A DNA stretch of 64,000 nt from an uncultured Collinsella sp. GTDB lineage: Bacteria > Actinomycetota > Coriobacteriia > Coriobacteriales > Coriobacteriaceae. Shown one piece after another: positions 33,389 to 44,000 of the stretch; the first letter of the stretch is position 1; each line of letters opens with the position of its first letter. The stretch covers positions 13,427-77,426 of the forward strand of contig UQMK01000008.1 of assembly GCA_900542085.1 (NCBI GenBank), given 5' to 3'. The position numbers were made by a program, and so were the translations under genes. The notes under the pieces are model-generated. The model made no database searches. It worked only from the letters and a program-made list of their open reading frames with translations, and was not told where the DNA came from.

Positions 33389-36300
33389 TTAGATAACCAT
33401 CACGCGGCCCTGGTTACCCACGATGGCCTTGGCCTCGGCCAGCAGCGGAATCGAGCGCGCGTTGACCTTGGCAGGTACCTCGGCGCGCAGCACGCGCCCG
33501 TCCACCTGCTCGATAAAGATCTCCACGCGGTCGCCGCCCGGGTTAGCGGTGAGCACCGTGGCAAGACGCGCCATATTGCCCTGGCTAAAGCGGCTGTTGG
33601 GCACCATGACCTCAAAGACCTTGGGCTTGTTGTTCTCCTCGTTGAGCTCAAGCGGCACGATCTCCTGCGCGATGATCTGGTCGCCGCGGTCCGAGCGCTC
33701 AAGCTTGCCCTTGATGCGCACAAAGGCATCGGACAGCTGCGCGCCGGTCTCGGGATCGACCTCGCCGTACAGGTACCCCTCGGCCTCCTTGTAGGTCTTG
33801 GGGAACACGACGACGGTGGCCTCGCCTTCCATGTCCTCGAGCTGCACGATGCCCATGGGGTCGCCGTTTTTGGTCACGCGCTTGGACACGCTCGAGACCA
33901 TGCCGGCCCACCACAGCGCCTTACCCTCGGGAATCTCCTGGTTGATGGTACCGCCCGTGGGGTTTTGCACCTCGTAGCCGGTGTCGATCTGCGAGAACGA
34001 GAAGTCGCGCGCCTTGGCTAGCGCATACTCAAACGGGCGCAGCGGGTGGTCCGAGACATAGATGCCCAGAACCTCCTTCTCCTGGCTCAGCTTAAGGTGG
34101 CGGTCCCACTCCTGGCCGTCCGGATCGGGCACGCTCACCTCAAAGCCCGAGCCCTCAACATCGCCGAACATGTCGAAGAACGACGTCTGACCGCTCGCGC
34201 GATCCTTTTGGCGCTTCACGGCGGCATCGATGATGTTCTCGGGGTTGTTCTTGTCCACAAAGTGCATCATCTGGCGGCGCGGATACCCCGTGGAGTCAAA
34301 GGCGCCTGCCTTGATGAGCGATTCGATCACGCGGCGGTTTGCCTGGCTCGAGTCCACACGCTCGACAAAGTCGTGCAGTGTCTTAAACGGACCGCCCGCC
34401 TCGCGCTCGGCGATAATCGCCTGCGCCACGCCGGTGCCCACGCCGCGGATGCCGGCCAAACCAAAGCGCACGCCCTCCTTGGTGGCCGTGAACTCGGTAC
34501 CGGACTCGTTGACATCTGGCGACAGCACGGGGATGCCGTCGTGACGGCATGCCGAGACGTAGTGAACGATCTTGTCGGTCTTGCCCGTGTAGGACGTCAG
34601 AACGGCCGCCATGTACTCGTGCGGATAGTGTGCCTTGAGCCACGCTGTCTGCATAACCAAGATGGCGTAGCCGGCGGAGTGCGACTTGTTGAAGGCGTAA
34701 GATGCGAACTCGAGAACATCGTCCCAAATCTTCTGGGCGACCTCGCGCGTGTAGTTGTTCTTGATGGCGCCGTTCATCCAGTGGTCGTAGGTGGTCTCGT
34801 CCGAGCCATCCTCCCAGTGGAGCACCGTCGACGTAAGCAGCTTGATCTTTTTCTTAGCCACGGGCTTACGGATACGCGAGTCCGATTCGCCCTTGGAGAA
34901 GCCGCACATCTCAACGGAGATGAGCATAACCTGCTCCTGGTAGACCATGGTGCCGTAGGTTTCGCCCAGGATGTCGTCCAGGCGGTCGTCGTAGGAGACG
35001 GCCGGCTCCTTGCCGTTCATACGGTTGATGTAGGACGAAACCATGCCGGCGCCCAGCGGGCCCGGGCGGTATAGAGCAATCAATGCCACGACGTGCTTGT
35101 ACTCGGTTGGCTTCATGTTCTTGATCGTGGCCGTCATGCCGGCGGACTCGACCTGGAAGACGCCGGCGGTGTGGCCGGAGCCCATGAGCTTAAAGATCTC
35201 GGGGTCGTCAAAGGGAATCTCTTCCTCTTTGATGTCGATGCCGAAGTTCTTTTTGATGTTTGCCTTGGCCTTGGAGATAACCGTCAGCGTGCGCAGGCCC
35301 AGGAAGTCCATCTTGAGCAGGCCCATGTCGGCAACGGTATGACCCTCGTACTGGGTAATCTCGACGCCGCCCTTGGTATCGAGCTTGGTGGGTACGTGCT
35401 CGTTGACGGGATCGCGGCAGATCAGAACGGCGCACGCGTGCACGCCCTCGCCACGGGTGAGGCCCTCGATCGAGAGTGCCGTGTCGATGATGCGGCGGGC
35501 GTCGTCATCCTTTTTATAGGCCTCGGCAAAGTCGGGGTTAAACAGATCCTCTTTGCCGGGTTGCTTTTCGAGCACCTGCTTGAGCTTGACCTTGGGGTCG
35601 CTCGAGACCATCTTGGACAGGCGCTGGCCCATGTAGACCGGGTAGTCCAAAACGCGCGCGGCATCGTTGATGGCCTGCTTGGCCTTAATGGTCGAGTAGG
35701 TGATGACGTGGGTGACCTTCTCGGGGCCGTAGAGCTGGCGAACGTGCTCCACGACCTCGAGGCGCCGCTCATCGTCGAAGTCCATATCGATATCGGGCAT
35801 CTCGGTACGCTGCGGGGACAGGAACCTCTCGAACATCAGGCCGTTCTCGAGCGGGTCGAACGCGGTGATGTTCATGGCGTAGGCGACGATAGCGCCGGCG
35901 GCCGAGCCACGGCCGGGGCCGACGCCGATGCCGTTGTCTTTGGCCCATTGCACGTACTCGGCAACGATGAGGAAGTAGGCGGCAAAGCCCTTGTCGCAGA
36001 TGACCTTGTATTCGTACTCAAAGCGCTCTTTGATGTTGACGCCACCGATCTCGCGCGTGGCCCAGTCGTCACCATAGTGCTGGCGCAGGCCCTTCTCACA
36101 CTCGCGGCGGAACTGGCTCTCGTGCGTCTCGCCGGGATCGAGCAACGGGAAGCGCGGCAGGATGATGGAGTCCCAGTCCAGCTCCACGTAGCACTTGTCG
36201 GCGATCTCGAGTGTGTTGTCGCAGGCCTCGGGGCAATACGGGAACATTGCCCGCATCTCCTCCTCGGTCTTCATATAAAACTCCGAGCCGGTCATGCGCA

Positions 36301-37192
36301 TGCGGTTGGGGTCGTCGACCTTGGCGTTCATGCCAATGCACATGATGACGTCCTGCACCGGCGCGTCCTCGCGGCGCAGGTAGTGGAAATCGTTGGTGGC
36401 GATGACCTTGACGCCCACCTGCTTGGCGACATCGATGAGCGTGCGGTCCATCTGCTCGTCGGTCAGGCCGTTGTCGGTGGTGATGCCGTGTTCCTGGATC
36501 TCGATGTAGAAGTCGCCGGGCTCGAAGGTGTCACGGAAGGTCTCGGCCCACTTGATGGCGCCTTCCATGTCACCGCGGTCGATGTACTTGGGAATGATGC
36601 CCGCGATGCAGGCGCTCGTGCAGATCATGCCCTTGGCGTGGCGGCGCAGGTTGTCGAGCGTCACGCGCGGCTTGTAGTAAAAGCCCTGCACGGCGGCCTC
36701 GGAGACCGTCTGCATCAGGTTGACGTAGCCCTCCTGGTCCTTGGCCAGAAGGATCATGTGATAGAGCTCGGGCTTGTGGTCGCGGGCGAGCGTCTCGTCC
36801 GGCGTAAAGTAGACCTCGCAGCCAAAGATGGGTTTGATGACCAGGGGCGGCTTGAGCTCGTCGATGTTGCCCTTCTCGTCCCACATGGCCATGTCCTTCA
36901 CATACTGGGCATGCTCGCGCGGGTTTTCCTCGGGATCGGGCTCCACCAGCTCTTCGCGGCGGTCCTTTTCCAGAAAGGCCTTGTCGTGACTCCAGGTTTT
37001 GTACTCGGGCGTGTTGTGGTTAACGGCGTCGCAGGCCAGCGCCAGGTCGGGCACGCCGTACATGTAGCCGTGGTCGGTAATGGCCACGGCGGGCATGCCA
37101 AGCTCAACGGCACGGTTGACCATATCCTGGATACGGGTTGCGCCGTCGAGCATGGAGAAAACAGTGTGATTGTGCAGATGGACGAATGCCAT
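33389..37192 (-). CDS. dnaE: DNA polymerase III alpha subunit
   Basis: 1,267 residues from MAFVHLHNHTVFSMLDGATR, the typical DnaE N-terminus. GGAG lies 8 bases before the ATG at 37192. The N-terminal PHP domain (HLHNHT) is followed by the polymerase core, with PDIDMDFDDERR carrying catalytic aspartates and KMDFLGLRTLTVI. An HhH region (GIRGVGTGVAQAI) and a C-terminal OB fold (WWAGMVSSVSKRVTKNGDPM) follow. It is the replicative polymerase. The C-terminus (AIVGNQGRVMVI) ends 28 bases before the SNF2 gene start, so the two may be co-transcribed. Confidence 0.97.
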   Translation of the reverse strand: MAFVHLHNHTVFSMLDGATRIQDMVNRAVELGMPAVAITDHGYMYGVPDLALACDAVNHNTPEYKTWSHDKAFLEKDRREELVEPDPEENPREHAQYVKDMAMWDEKGNIDELKPPLVIKPIFGCEVYFTPDETLARDHKPELYHMILLAKDQEGYVNLMQTVSEAAVQGFYYKPRVTLDNLRRHAKGMICTSACIAGIIPKYIDRGDMEGAIKWAETFRDTFEPGDFYIEIQEHGITTDNGLTDEQMDRTLIDVAKQVGVKVIATNDFHYLRREDAPVQDVIMCIGMNAKVDDPNRMRMTGSEFYMKTEEEMRAMFPYCPEACDNTLEIADKCYVELDWDSIILPRFPLLDPGETHESQFRRECEKGLRQHYGDDWATREIGGVNIKERFEYEYKVICDKGFAAYFLIVAEYVQWAKDNGIGVGPGRGSAAGAIVAYAMNITAFDPLENGLMFERFLSPQRTEMPDIDMDFDDERRLEVVEHVRQLYGPEKVTHVITYSTIKAKQAINDAARVLDYPVYMGQRLSKMVSSDPKVKLKQVLEKQPGKEDLFNPDFAEAYKKDDDARRIIDTALSIEGLTRGEGVHACAVLICRDPVNEHVPTKLDTKGGVEITQYEGHTVADMGLLKMDFLGLRTLTVISKAKANIKKNFGIDIKEEEIPFDDPEIFKLMGSGHTAGVFQVESAGMTATIKNMKPTEYKHVVALIALYRPGPLGAGMVSSYINRMNGKEPAVSYDDRLDDILGETYGTMVYQEQVMLISVEMCGFSKGESDSRIRKPVAKKKIKLLTSTVLHWEDGSDETTYDHWMNGAIKNNYTREVAQKIWDDVLEFASYAFNKSHSAGYAILVMQTAWLKAHYPHEYMAAVLTSYTGKTDKIVHYVSACRHDGIPVLSPDVNESGTEFTATKEGVRFGLAGIRGVGTGVAQAIIAEREAGGPFKTLHDFVERVDSSQANRRVIESLIKAGAFDSTGYPRRQMMHFVDKNNPENIIDAAVKRQKDRASGQTSFFDMFGDVEGSGFEVSVPDPDGQEWDRHLKLSQEKEVLGIYVSDHPLRPFEYALAKARDFSFSQIDTGYEVQNPTGGTINQEIPEGKALWWAGMVSSVSKRVTKNGDPMGIVQLEDMEGEATVVVFPKTYKEAEGYLYGEVDPETGAQLSDAFVRIKGKLERSDRGDQIIAQEIVPLELNEENNKPKVFEVMVPNSRFSQGNMARLATVLTANPGGDRVEIFIEQVDGRVLRAEVPAKVNARSIPLLAEAKAIVGNQGRVMVI

Positions 37193-37295
37193 GTAATGAG
37201 CTCCGATGCGGGTTCGTGATCTTAGGGTTACGATTCTACCGCACAGCGCGGACGGCACCCGAACCTAGCCCAAACCCACACGGCTCCTCTTGCAG

Positions 37296-37360
37296 TTGCG
37301 GTGAAATAGTTCCCGCTTGGGCCACCTGGACCGCAATACAGGAACTATTCCACCGCAAGT
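37296..37360. repeat. Palindromic repeat family A, copy 1 (diverged)
   Basis: Left arm AGTTGCGGTGAAATAGTTCC (37294-37313) and right arm GGAACTATTCCACCGCAAGT (37341-37360) are inverted repeats with two mismatches and a 27-nt loop. It lies in the 178-base gap between addA and dnaE. Related copies are at 48434, 49959 and 63781. Confidence 0.8.
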
Positions 37361-37370
37361 TATCTGAGGG

Positions 37371-40300
37371 CTAGAGGTTGTAGGTGACCACTTGAGGTTC
37401 GGCGGGTTCGACGAAGATGGTTGGATTCGCCTGCTCCACGCGGACGAACTTGACGGTCACGACCTCAAAGCCCGCCTTGTGCAGAACATCCGAATAGACG
37501 CGCGCCTGCAAGGCGTGCTTCTCCTGCAGCTGCTCCGGCGTCTCGTCCGGCGTGCCACCCGTCTTGTAGTCGATGACCAGTGCGCGCGACGGATCCGCCG
37601 GGTCGGTTGCCAAGGCATCGATGGCACCCTCGGCATAAGCACCGTAGCGAGCGATGTCCTTGTCCTCGCAGCCCAGCGAGAAGAACGGCACCTCGGCGCG
37701 AACGCACGGCCACGCGAGCAGGTCGGCACGAACAGCCGACTTGAGCCAGCGGTCCAGGGCAACGTCGAAGCGTTCGCGCTGCTCCGGCGTCAGGCACCAC
37801 AGGCGCGCCAGCGCATCGGCACGCTCAGCGGGCAGCGCATCGGCACCCATCTCGATGAGCCACTGGCAGGCGGCATGGAACGCCGAGCCCAGCGCCATGG
37901 GGTTGCCGGCGGGCTCAACGGCGGCCACGTCTGCATCCGTCATCTCGGAACCATCCGACTCCGCATCATCGCCCGCCTCGTCCATGGGCACATGTGCCTC
38001 AGCGGCACGGTCCTCCGACTCGGCATGCAGCGCCGCGGCAATTGACGAGTAGCTATACGAATCACGCATCGGATACGGACAGATGCCCATGCGCACGCCC
38101 ACCGCCTGGGAATACACAAGCTCAAACGAATCGGGCTCGGGGTCGGCAGGACCGGGCACAGTTGAGTGCGCAGCATTATCGGCGACATCGACATCGCCGC
38201 GAACAAGCCTGCCCTCGGCATCCAGCGAAGCGTTAGCCTCAAACGCTTGCTCGCCAAACGTAAAGTCCGCCAGCGAGATAAGCTCGTAGTCGCCCGGCTT
38301 GGAGTTGTCGAACACCAAACGGTCGCTATCGAGTTGCGGCATGTCCAGACTGTCGGTCGGCAGGATGCGGCGCAGCACGTCGTAGGTCAGATCGGTCTCG
38401 ACGTCGAAGGTCGGCGCCGTCACCTTGCCGCGGCTCACGCCGGCGTCCATCGCCAAGATCACCAGCTCGCGCGCACGCGTCATGGCGACATAGAGCAGAC
38501 GAGCCCGCTCCTCGAGCGAAAGCTGCAGGTCGTCGTTGCGCAGGCGGGCAAATGCCTCGGCGGGAGAGCCCGTCGCGCATACGTCCTCCATGAGCTCCGG
38601 CGGCAACCACAGCGACGTGCCCTTGCCCTTAAACGCGTGTTCAAACTGCTTTTTGACGTCGTCGCCCTTCACGAAGGTACCGTCGGCGAGCTTAACGCCG
38701 TCGAAGCGTGCCGGCAGCGCCACGACCTGCGCTCCGCCCTCGACGCGACCCATCTGTGCCGCACCCGAGGACTTACGCACGCCAAAGCACTCGGCGACTG
38801 CCACGACCGGATATTCCAGACCCTTGGACGCATGCACGGTCATGATGCGCACCGCGCCGTCACCCTCCTCGTTGAGGGCGCCCGGGGCCTCCTTGCCCGC
38901 CAAGAAGCGGTCGAAGGCGAGCGCGATGGAGCGCGGAGAATTGCCGAGCTCGGCCTCTGCCTCGGCCACGGCGTCGAGCGCCTTGAGCACGTTGGCGGCA
39001 ATGGCCTTGCCCTCGGGGCCGCGCTGCGCCAGACGCACGAACCAGCCGGAGGCATTGACCACGTCGCGCGCGATGGCGGCGAACGAATCACGCCCCACGC
39101 GACGCAGTGCGTAGCGCAGCACCTCGCGGGCGCGCGTTACGAGCGGCAGGTTTTGCAAACCCGGCACATCGGAATCGCTCATGATGCCCATGTCGATATT
39201 CCGGCGCGAGGTCTCCCCCGTCTGCTCGTCGAGCTTGGTCGCCAGCGCCAGGAACTCCTGGGCGCCGAGTGCAAACATCGGCGAGGCCAGCAGCGGCATA
39301 AGACCCTGCGCCGTATCGGCCGGATTGGCAAGCGCGCACACCAGGGCGCGCACCGTCTGTACTTCGACTGCCTGGGCAAAGACCGAGCCGCCTGCGATCA
39401 CGCAGTCGAGCCCTTGGTCGCGGAAGGCCTGCGCATAGACATCGGCATTGGTCATGCGCCCCAGCAGCAGCACCATGCTGCCCTGAGGTTGTTTTTCATC
39501 GGCAAGCGCGCGGAAACGCTCGGCAATCGCGCGAGCTTTCGCCTGCGTTCGCTCCTGCGTGTTGCCACCGGCAACGAACAGCGCCTGGCGGCGCGAAGCC
39601 TTCGCCTTGAGCTTGTCCTTGCGTTTGTCGCTCGGTTCAAGATCCAAGAACCCCTGCATCAAACCACCGGTGTCGCCGTCAAAGACGCGCGCCACATAGC
39701 GCAGCACCTCGTCGTGACTGCGGAAGTTGCGTACAAGCTTAACGAGCTCGCCGGCGGGGGCATCGGATGCGACAGCCGTCACGGGCGCAGCAGAGGAGCC
39801 CACCTTGCGCTCCTGACGACGGAACACCTCGACCTCGGCACCACGGAAGCGGTAGATCGACTGCTGTGCATCGCCCACGGTGCACAGCGCACGCTCGCCC
39901 GCGCCCGTCAGATAGCGAATCAAATCGACCTGCATCTGATCGGTATCCTGGAACTCATCGATCATGACCATCTTAAAGCGGCCCTCATAGGCAGCTCGAA
40001 TAGCCGGGTAGTCGCGCAGCGCCTCGTACGCCATGCGCAGCAGGTCGTTGTTATCGAGCGCGGACTGGCCGGCCTTGAGCGCGCGGTACTCCGCCTCCAC
40101 AGCGCGGGCAAGCCCCACCAGCGCATCGAGCGCCGGGCCGCCGCAGGCAAGCACGATATTGATAAACGCATCGGCGGCCTCGGCCTTGAGTAGCTCCACC
40201 TGCTCCTTAGGAAACGCCTTGCTCGCCCGAGGCATACTGCACGACATCATGAGTCGCGCCGCATCCTCCATGGTTTTGCCGCTCGCCTCAAACGCGTCGA

Positions 40301-40997
40301 TGGCGTCGAGTGCCACCTGCGCTTTCTCGGTCGTGGCCTTGCTTGCGCCCAGCGCCGCACGATAGGCATCGGCAAGCGCCGAGGTGTCGGCCTGGCCGCG
40401 CGCCACGCACACATCGTCCATGCCGCCCGGAAGCTGGCTCGATAGCTCCAGCAAGTCGCGCACCAGGCCTTTGATGGTGGTACCGGCGCCAAACGTCCCG
40501 CCCTCGCCCGCCATGGGATACCAGGCGTAGAGGGCCTTAAGCGAAGTGGCGAGCTCGGGCGCGGCATCGAGCGCCGTCGCGCGCCCCAGCACATGCTCGA
40601 CAGCCTGATCCATAAGCTCATCGGTATCGGTAAGCACCGTGAACTCGGGGTCAATGCCCAGCTCCAGCGCGTGCGCGCGCAGGATGCGCGAGCACATGCC
40701 GTGAATGGTCGAGATCCAAGCGTCGTCGACCGTCAGGGCCTCTTCGTCCATGCCCTCTTCGATAAGCGCGCGGCGCACGCGGTCGCGAATCTCGGCCGCG
40801 GCGTCTTTGGTAAAGGTAATGGCGAGCACCTGGTCCAGATGCTCGACAAACGGACCGGATTCGGGCGAGAGCGCGTAGACGATGCGGCGCGTGAGGGTAA
40901 AGGTCTTGCCCGAACCGGCACCCGCCGAGACAAACAGCGGGCGGTCGAGCGTTTTGACGACTTGCAGCTGTTGCGGCATCAAAGTCGAAAGATCCAT
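37371..40997 (-). CDS. addA: ATP-dependent helicase/nuclease subunit A (AddA-like, UvrD/RecB family)
   Basis: 1,208 residues. UvrD-type helicase motifs run from the N-terminus: Walker A SAGAGSGKTFTLTRRIVY, ISTIHGMCSRILRAHA, MIDEFQDTDQMQVDLIRY, VGDAQQSIYRFRGAE, IMTVHASKGLEYPVV and LLYVAMTRARELVIL. The C-terminus holds a RecB-like nuclease (AEGAIDALATDPADPSRALV, then IDYKTGG). It should load at double-strand breaks with the AddB-like protein, unwind and trim ends for recombination. It begins 3 bases after the addB stop, so the two form an addB-addA operon. Confidence 0.9.
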   Translation of the reverse strand: MDLSTLMPQQLQVVKTLDRPLFVSAGAGSGKTFTLTRRIVYALSPESGPFVEHLDQVLAITFTKDAAAEIRDRVRRALIEEGMDEEALTVDDAWISTIHGMCSRILRAHALELGIDPEFTVLTDTDELMDQAVEHVLGRATALDAAPELATSLKALYAWYPMAGEGGTFGAGTTIKGLVRDLLELSSQLPGGMDDVCVARGQADTSALADAYRAALGASKATTEKAQVALDAIDAFEASGKTMEDAARLMMSCSMPRASKAFPKEQVELLKAEAADAFINIVLACGGPALDALVGLARAVEAEYRALKAGQSALDNNDLLRMAYEALRDYPAIRAAYEGRFKMVMIDEFQDTDQMQVDLIRYLTGAGERALCTVGDAQQSIYRFRGAEVEVFRRQERKVGSSAAPVTAVASDAPAGELVKLVRNFRSHDEVLRYVARVFDGDTGGLMQGFLDLEPSDKRKDKLKAKASRRQALFVAGGNTQERTQAKARAIAERFRALADEKQPQGSMVLLLGRMTNADVYAQAFRDQGLDCVIAGGSVFAQAVEVQTVRALVCALANPADTAQGLMPLLASPMFALGAQEFLALATKLDEQTGETSRRNIDMGIMSDSDVPGLQNLPLVTRAREVLRYALRRVGRDSFAAIARDVVNASGWFVRLAQRGPEGKAIAANVLKALDAVAEAEAELGNSPRSIALAFDRFLAGKEAPGALNEEGDGAVRIMTVHASKGLEYPVVAVAECFGVRKSSGAAQMGRVEGGAQVVALPARFDGVKLADGTFVKGDDVKKQFEHAFKGKGTSLWLPPELMEDVCATGSPAEAFARLRNDDLQLSLEERARLLYVAMTRARELVILAMDAGVSRGKVTAPTFDVETDLTYDVLRRILPTDSLDMPQLDSDRLVFDNSKPGDYELISLADFTFGEQAFEANASLDAEGRLVRGDVDVADNAAHSTVPGPADPEPDSFELVYSQAVGVRMGICPYPMRDSYSYSSIAAALHAESEDRAAEAHVPMDEAGDDAESDGSEMTDADVAAVEPAGNPMALGSAFHAACQWLIEMGADALPAERADALARLWCLTPEQRERFDVALDRWLKSAVRADLLAWPCVRAEVPFFSLGCEDKDIARYGAYAEGAIDALATDPADPSRALVIDYKTGGTPDETPEQLQEKHALQARVYSDVLHKAGFEVVTVKFVRVEQANPTIFVEPAEPQVVTYNL

Positions 40998-41000
40998 GGT

Positions 41001-44000
41001 CTACACGTCCCTCCTTACAAACGTTCCTTCGTGGTTATACGAGCAGCGCGCATGCGCGGCCTGAGCCGACGTCGGATCGACGGCGGCGACGTCACCCGCC
41101 TCGAGCTCGCACAGGCGCTCGGCGATGCCGGCCTCCACGCGGTCGAGCAGCGCATCGAAGTCCATGTTGCCGCCCTCGCCCGGAAAGCCCTTCTTGAGGC
41201 CCGGGATGCGACCGTCGCCGCGCTCTTCCTCGAGCAACTCGGCACTTGCGGCACCACGCAGCGCGGGCTTGCCGCCCTTGGTCGAAAAGTAGAGCGCAGC
41301 GCGGGTATCTAGGCCCAGCGCCCGACGCATGGCCTGCGCGTAGATGAGTGTCTGGGTATGGGGCGGCAGCCAGCGCGGGTCGTCGATGGGGGCCTCGCCC
41401 GACTCCTCGTCGCGCACCGTGGGGTCGGCGAGCTTAAACTCCTCGACACCCGAACGATGCTTGTAGTCGATTACCACGGCGCGGTTCTCGGCGTCCACAT
41501 CCACGCGGTCGATGCGCCCGCCGAGCGGCCAACCGGCATACTCGACCTGGAGCTCGTTGAACGCAAACTCCAGGTAGCGCGGAGCAAAGGGGGTGAGCGC
41601 CTCGGACTCGTAGGCAAGAACGCCCTCCAGCTGCGGCAAGATCTCGGCCACCTGACGCTCCTCCACCGGGGAGAGCGGCACCAGCGGGCCCTCGGTACCG
41701 CGCTTGCCGGCGTGCTCGGCCAGGGTCTCGGCAAAGACCTCGCGCAGCAGCTCCTGTGCACGCGGCAGGTTCTCGGGCGTCACGCGCTCCATGCCCTCTT
41801 GGGGCAGACGGGCGTGCAGGTGTTCCAGCACGTCGTGGACGAAGTTGCCCTTCTCCATGTTGCCAAAGCCCGCATCGATGGACTGAGGTTTGACGCGATA
41901 CGACACGAACCAGCACAGCGGGCAGGTGGAATAGGCCTCGATCTGCGAGGCGGACGTCAGGCGTGGCACGAGCGGCGCGTCCTCGCCCTCGCCATCGCGA
42001 CGGCGCAGGACCAAATACGGCACGGCCTCGGCACTCAGATGCTGAGGGGCTTCACAGGTCACGCGCTCGCGCTTGAGGCCTTCGCCTGCCGCGGGATCGA
42101 AGTCCCTTACGATATCGCCCTCACCCACGCACTTCGCCTTGTCGGCGCCAGCGGCCTTGTCGGCGTCAGCGACCTTAGCGGCGTCAGCGGCCTTAGCGTC
42201 GTCAGCTGCCTTAGCAGCTTCAGCGGCCTCGGCATGCGCCCGCAGCTCGGTCCACACGGCAGCCGGATAGCACTCGCGCGCCTGGCGATCGTGCGTCACG
42301 CGCGCAAGCGCAACCGGACCGCGTGCCGTCTGCATCGCGTGGCCAAAGCGCACGCGCAGCAAGGCCGCGGGCTCAAGCGTCACGCCCTCGCGACCAAGGC
42401 TCGCCGTCAGCGTGGCCAGCGGCCCCTCCTCGTGTGAGAGCGGATAGCTGTCCAGATCGACATCGGCAAACAGCACGGCATCGTAGCTGCCGGGGCGCAG
42501 AGCCGCCGCATCGGCAAGCGAAGCAAAACGAACCTGGGCACGTGGCGCACGGTCAACCTCGTGGGTCTCGTAATCGTAGGCGGCGCTACGCTTGTCCACC
42601 TTGGTGCGAATGCCGTCGAGCACGGGCACGGTTGCAGTCTGCGACACGTCGAGCGCGCGGGCGCCATTCATAAGGATGTCGATGACGTGGCGCAGCAGGG
42701 CCACCTCCGCCTGGCGACGGGCTTGGCCATCCAAGCTGCCCAGCGAGCGATCGGGCAACGCCTCGGCAACGGCAAGCATGGCCTTGAGCGCCGTCACGGG
42801 CTTGTCACGCCACAGCGCCTGGAACACGTCCGAAACCACACACGGTACGTTCTTAAACCAGTTGTCGTCGCTCGCCGCCTTGCGCGCGCCCCTCACCTGG
42901 CCTTGGACACTCTGCAGCAGGCTCTTAACGCTCGCGGTAGTCTTGCTACGCGAGAGACGCATATTCTTATCGAAGGCACGGGCATTGACGGCATCAGCGC
43001 CCGAAAGCGGACTGTAGATCCAGTCGGTAAGTTCCGGCGCGGGCCACCACTCGGTCTTTGACGCCGTGCCCTCATCGGCGGCCTTCATGCGCTCGATCAG
43101 GCCGGCAAGCGCCGCAAACTGCCTGCCCGCAATGGATTGGGAAAACGCCGTGAACTCAGTTGTCTCGGCAGCGATATGACGAGCCGCCAGACGAGAGGCG
43201 AGCTCACCGAACAGCTGGGGTGCCCGGGCAGAAACGACGAGCACGCGCACGGGGTCGGTGGGCATTGCAGTAGCTTTATCGGCCTTGGGCTCCTTGTGCG
43301 CTTTCACCAACTTATCGACGGCGTCCGCATAGACATGAGCACGGGCATGGGGACCGGCGACCTCAATAAAGGCAGGCTGAGCGGCAGTCCCGCAAGCGAC
43401 ATCAGACGCGACGGCGTCCTCCCCCAGCGGCGCAATCTCAAACAGCACACCGCGGGCATCAAATGCCGCGGCAAGCTCCTCGCGCATCGCCGCCTGCTCG
43501 CGGGCAAGCAGCACGACGACCTCTCCCCCATTGTTCGCCACGGCAGACAGCAGCTCGAGCAGGCCGTGCGTAAACGACGTGACACCGCGCACGCATACGG
43601 CGCGGGTGCACGCCGGCAGGCTATCGACCAGGGCACCGGCCATAATGTCGGCCGCCTCACAGGGCTCGACCATATCTCGACGGTCCAAACCGCCCGCGTA
43701 GGCGCGCAAAAGCTCGAACACACGAGCCTCGGCATCGCTTTTTGGCTCCGGTTGGCAGTTGTCGCCACGGCATCGTTCGGCACCCGTCCCCGCAACGCCC
43801 GGCAACACGTCGCGGGCCATGCGCGCGAGCATGCGCACTGTACCCTGGCTGCGTGAGAGCGGCTGTAGGTCGGCATCATCAAGACGCGTGACCATGTCCG
43901 AGAACAGCATCTGGCGTTGCAGGTTGTCGACGAAACCGCGCCCGTCACCCAATAGCTCCCAAAGCGAACGAAGCCACGATGTAGGCGTCTTGTAGTCGAT

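Noticed and set aside
35093..40193. Plus-strand ORFs of 708 and 675 residues opposite dnaE and addA
   Set aside because: Both are mirror frames of well-recognised genes and lack domain signatures.
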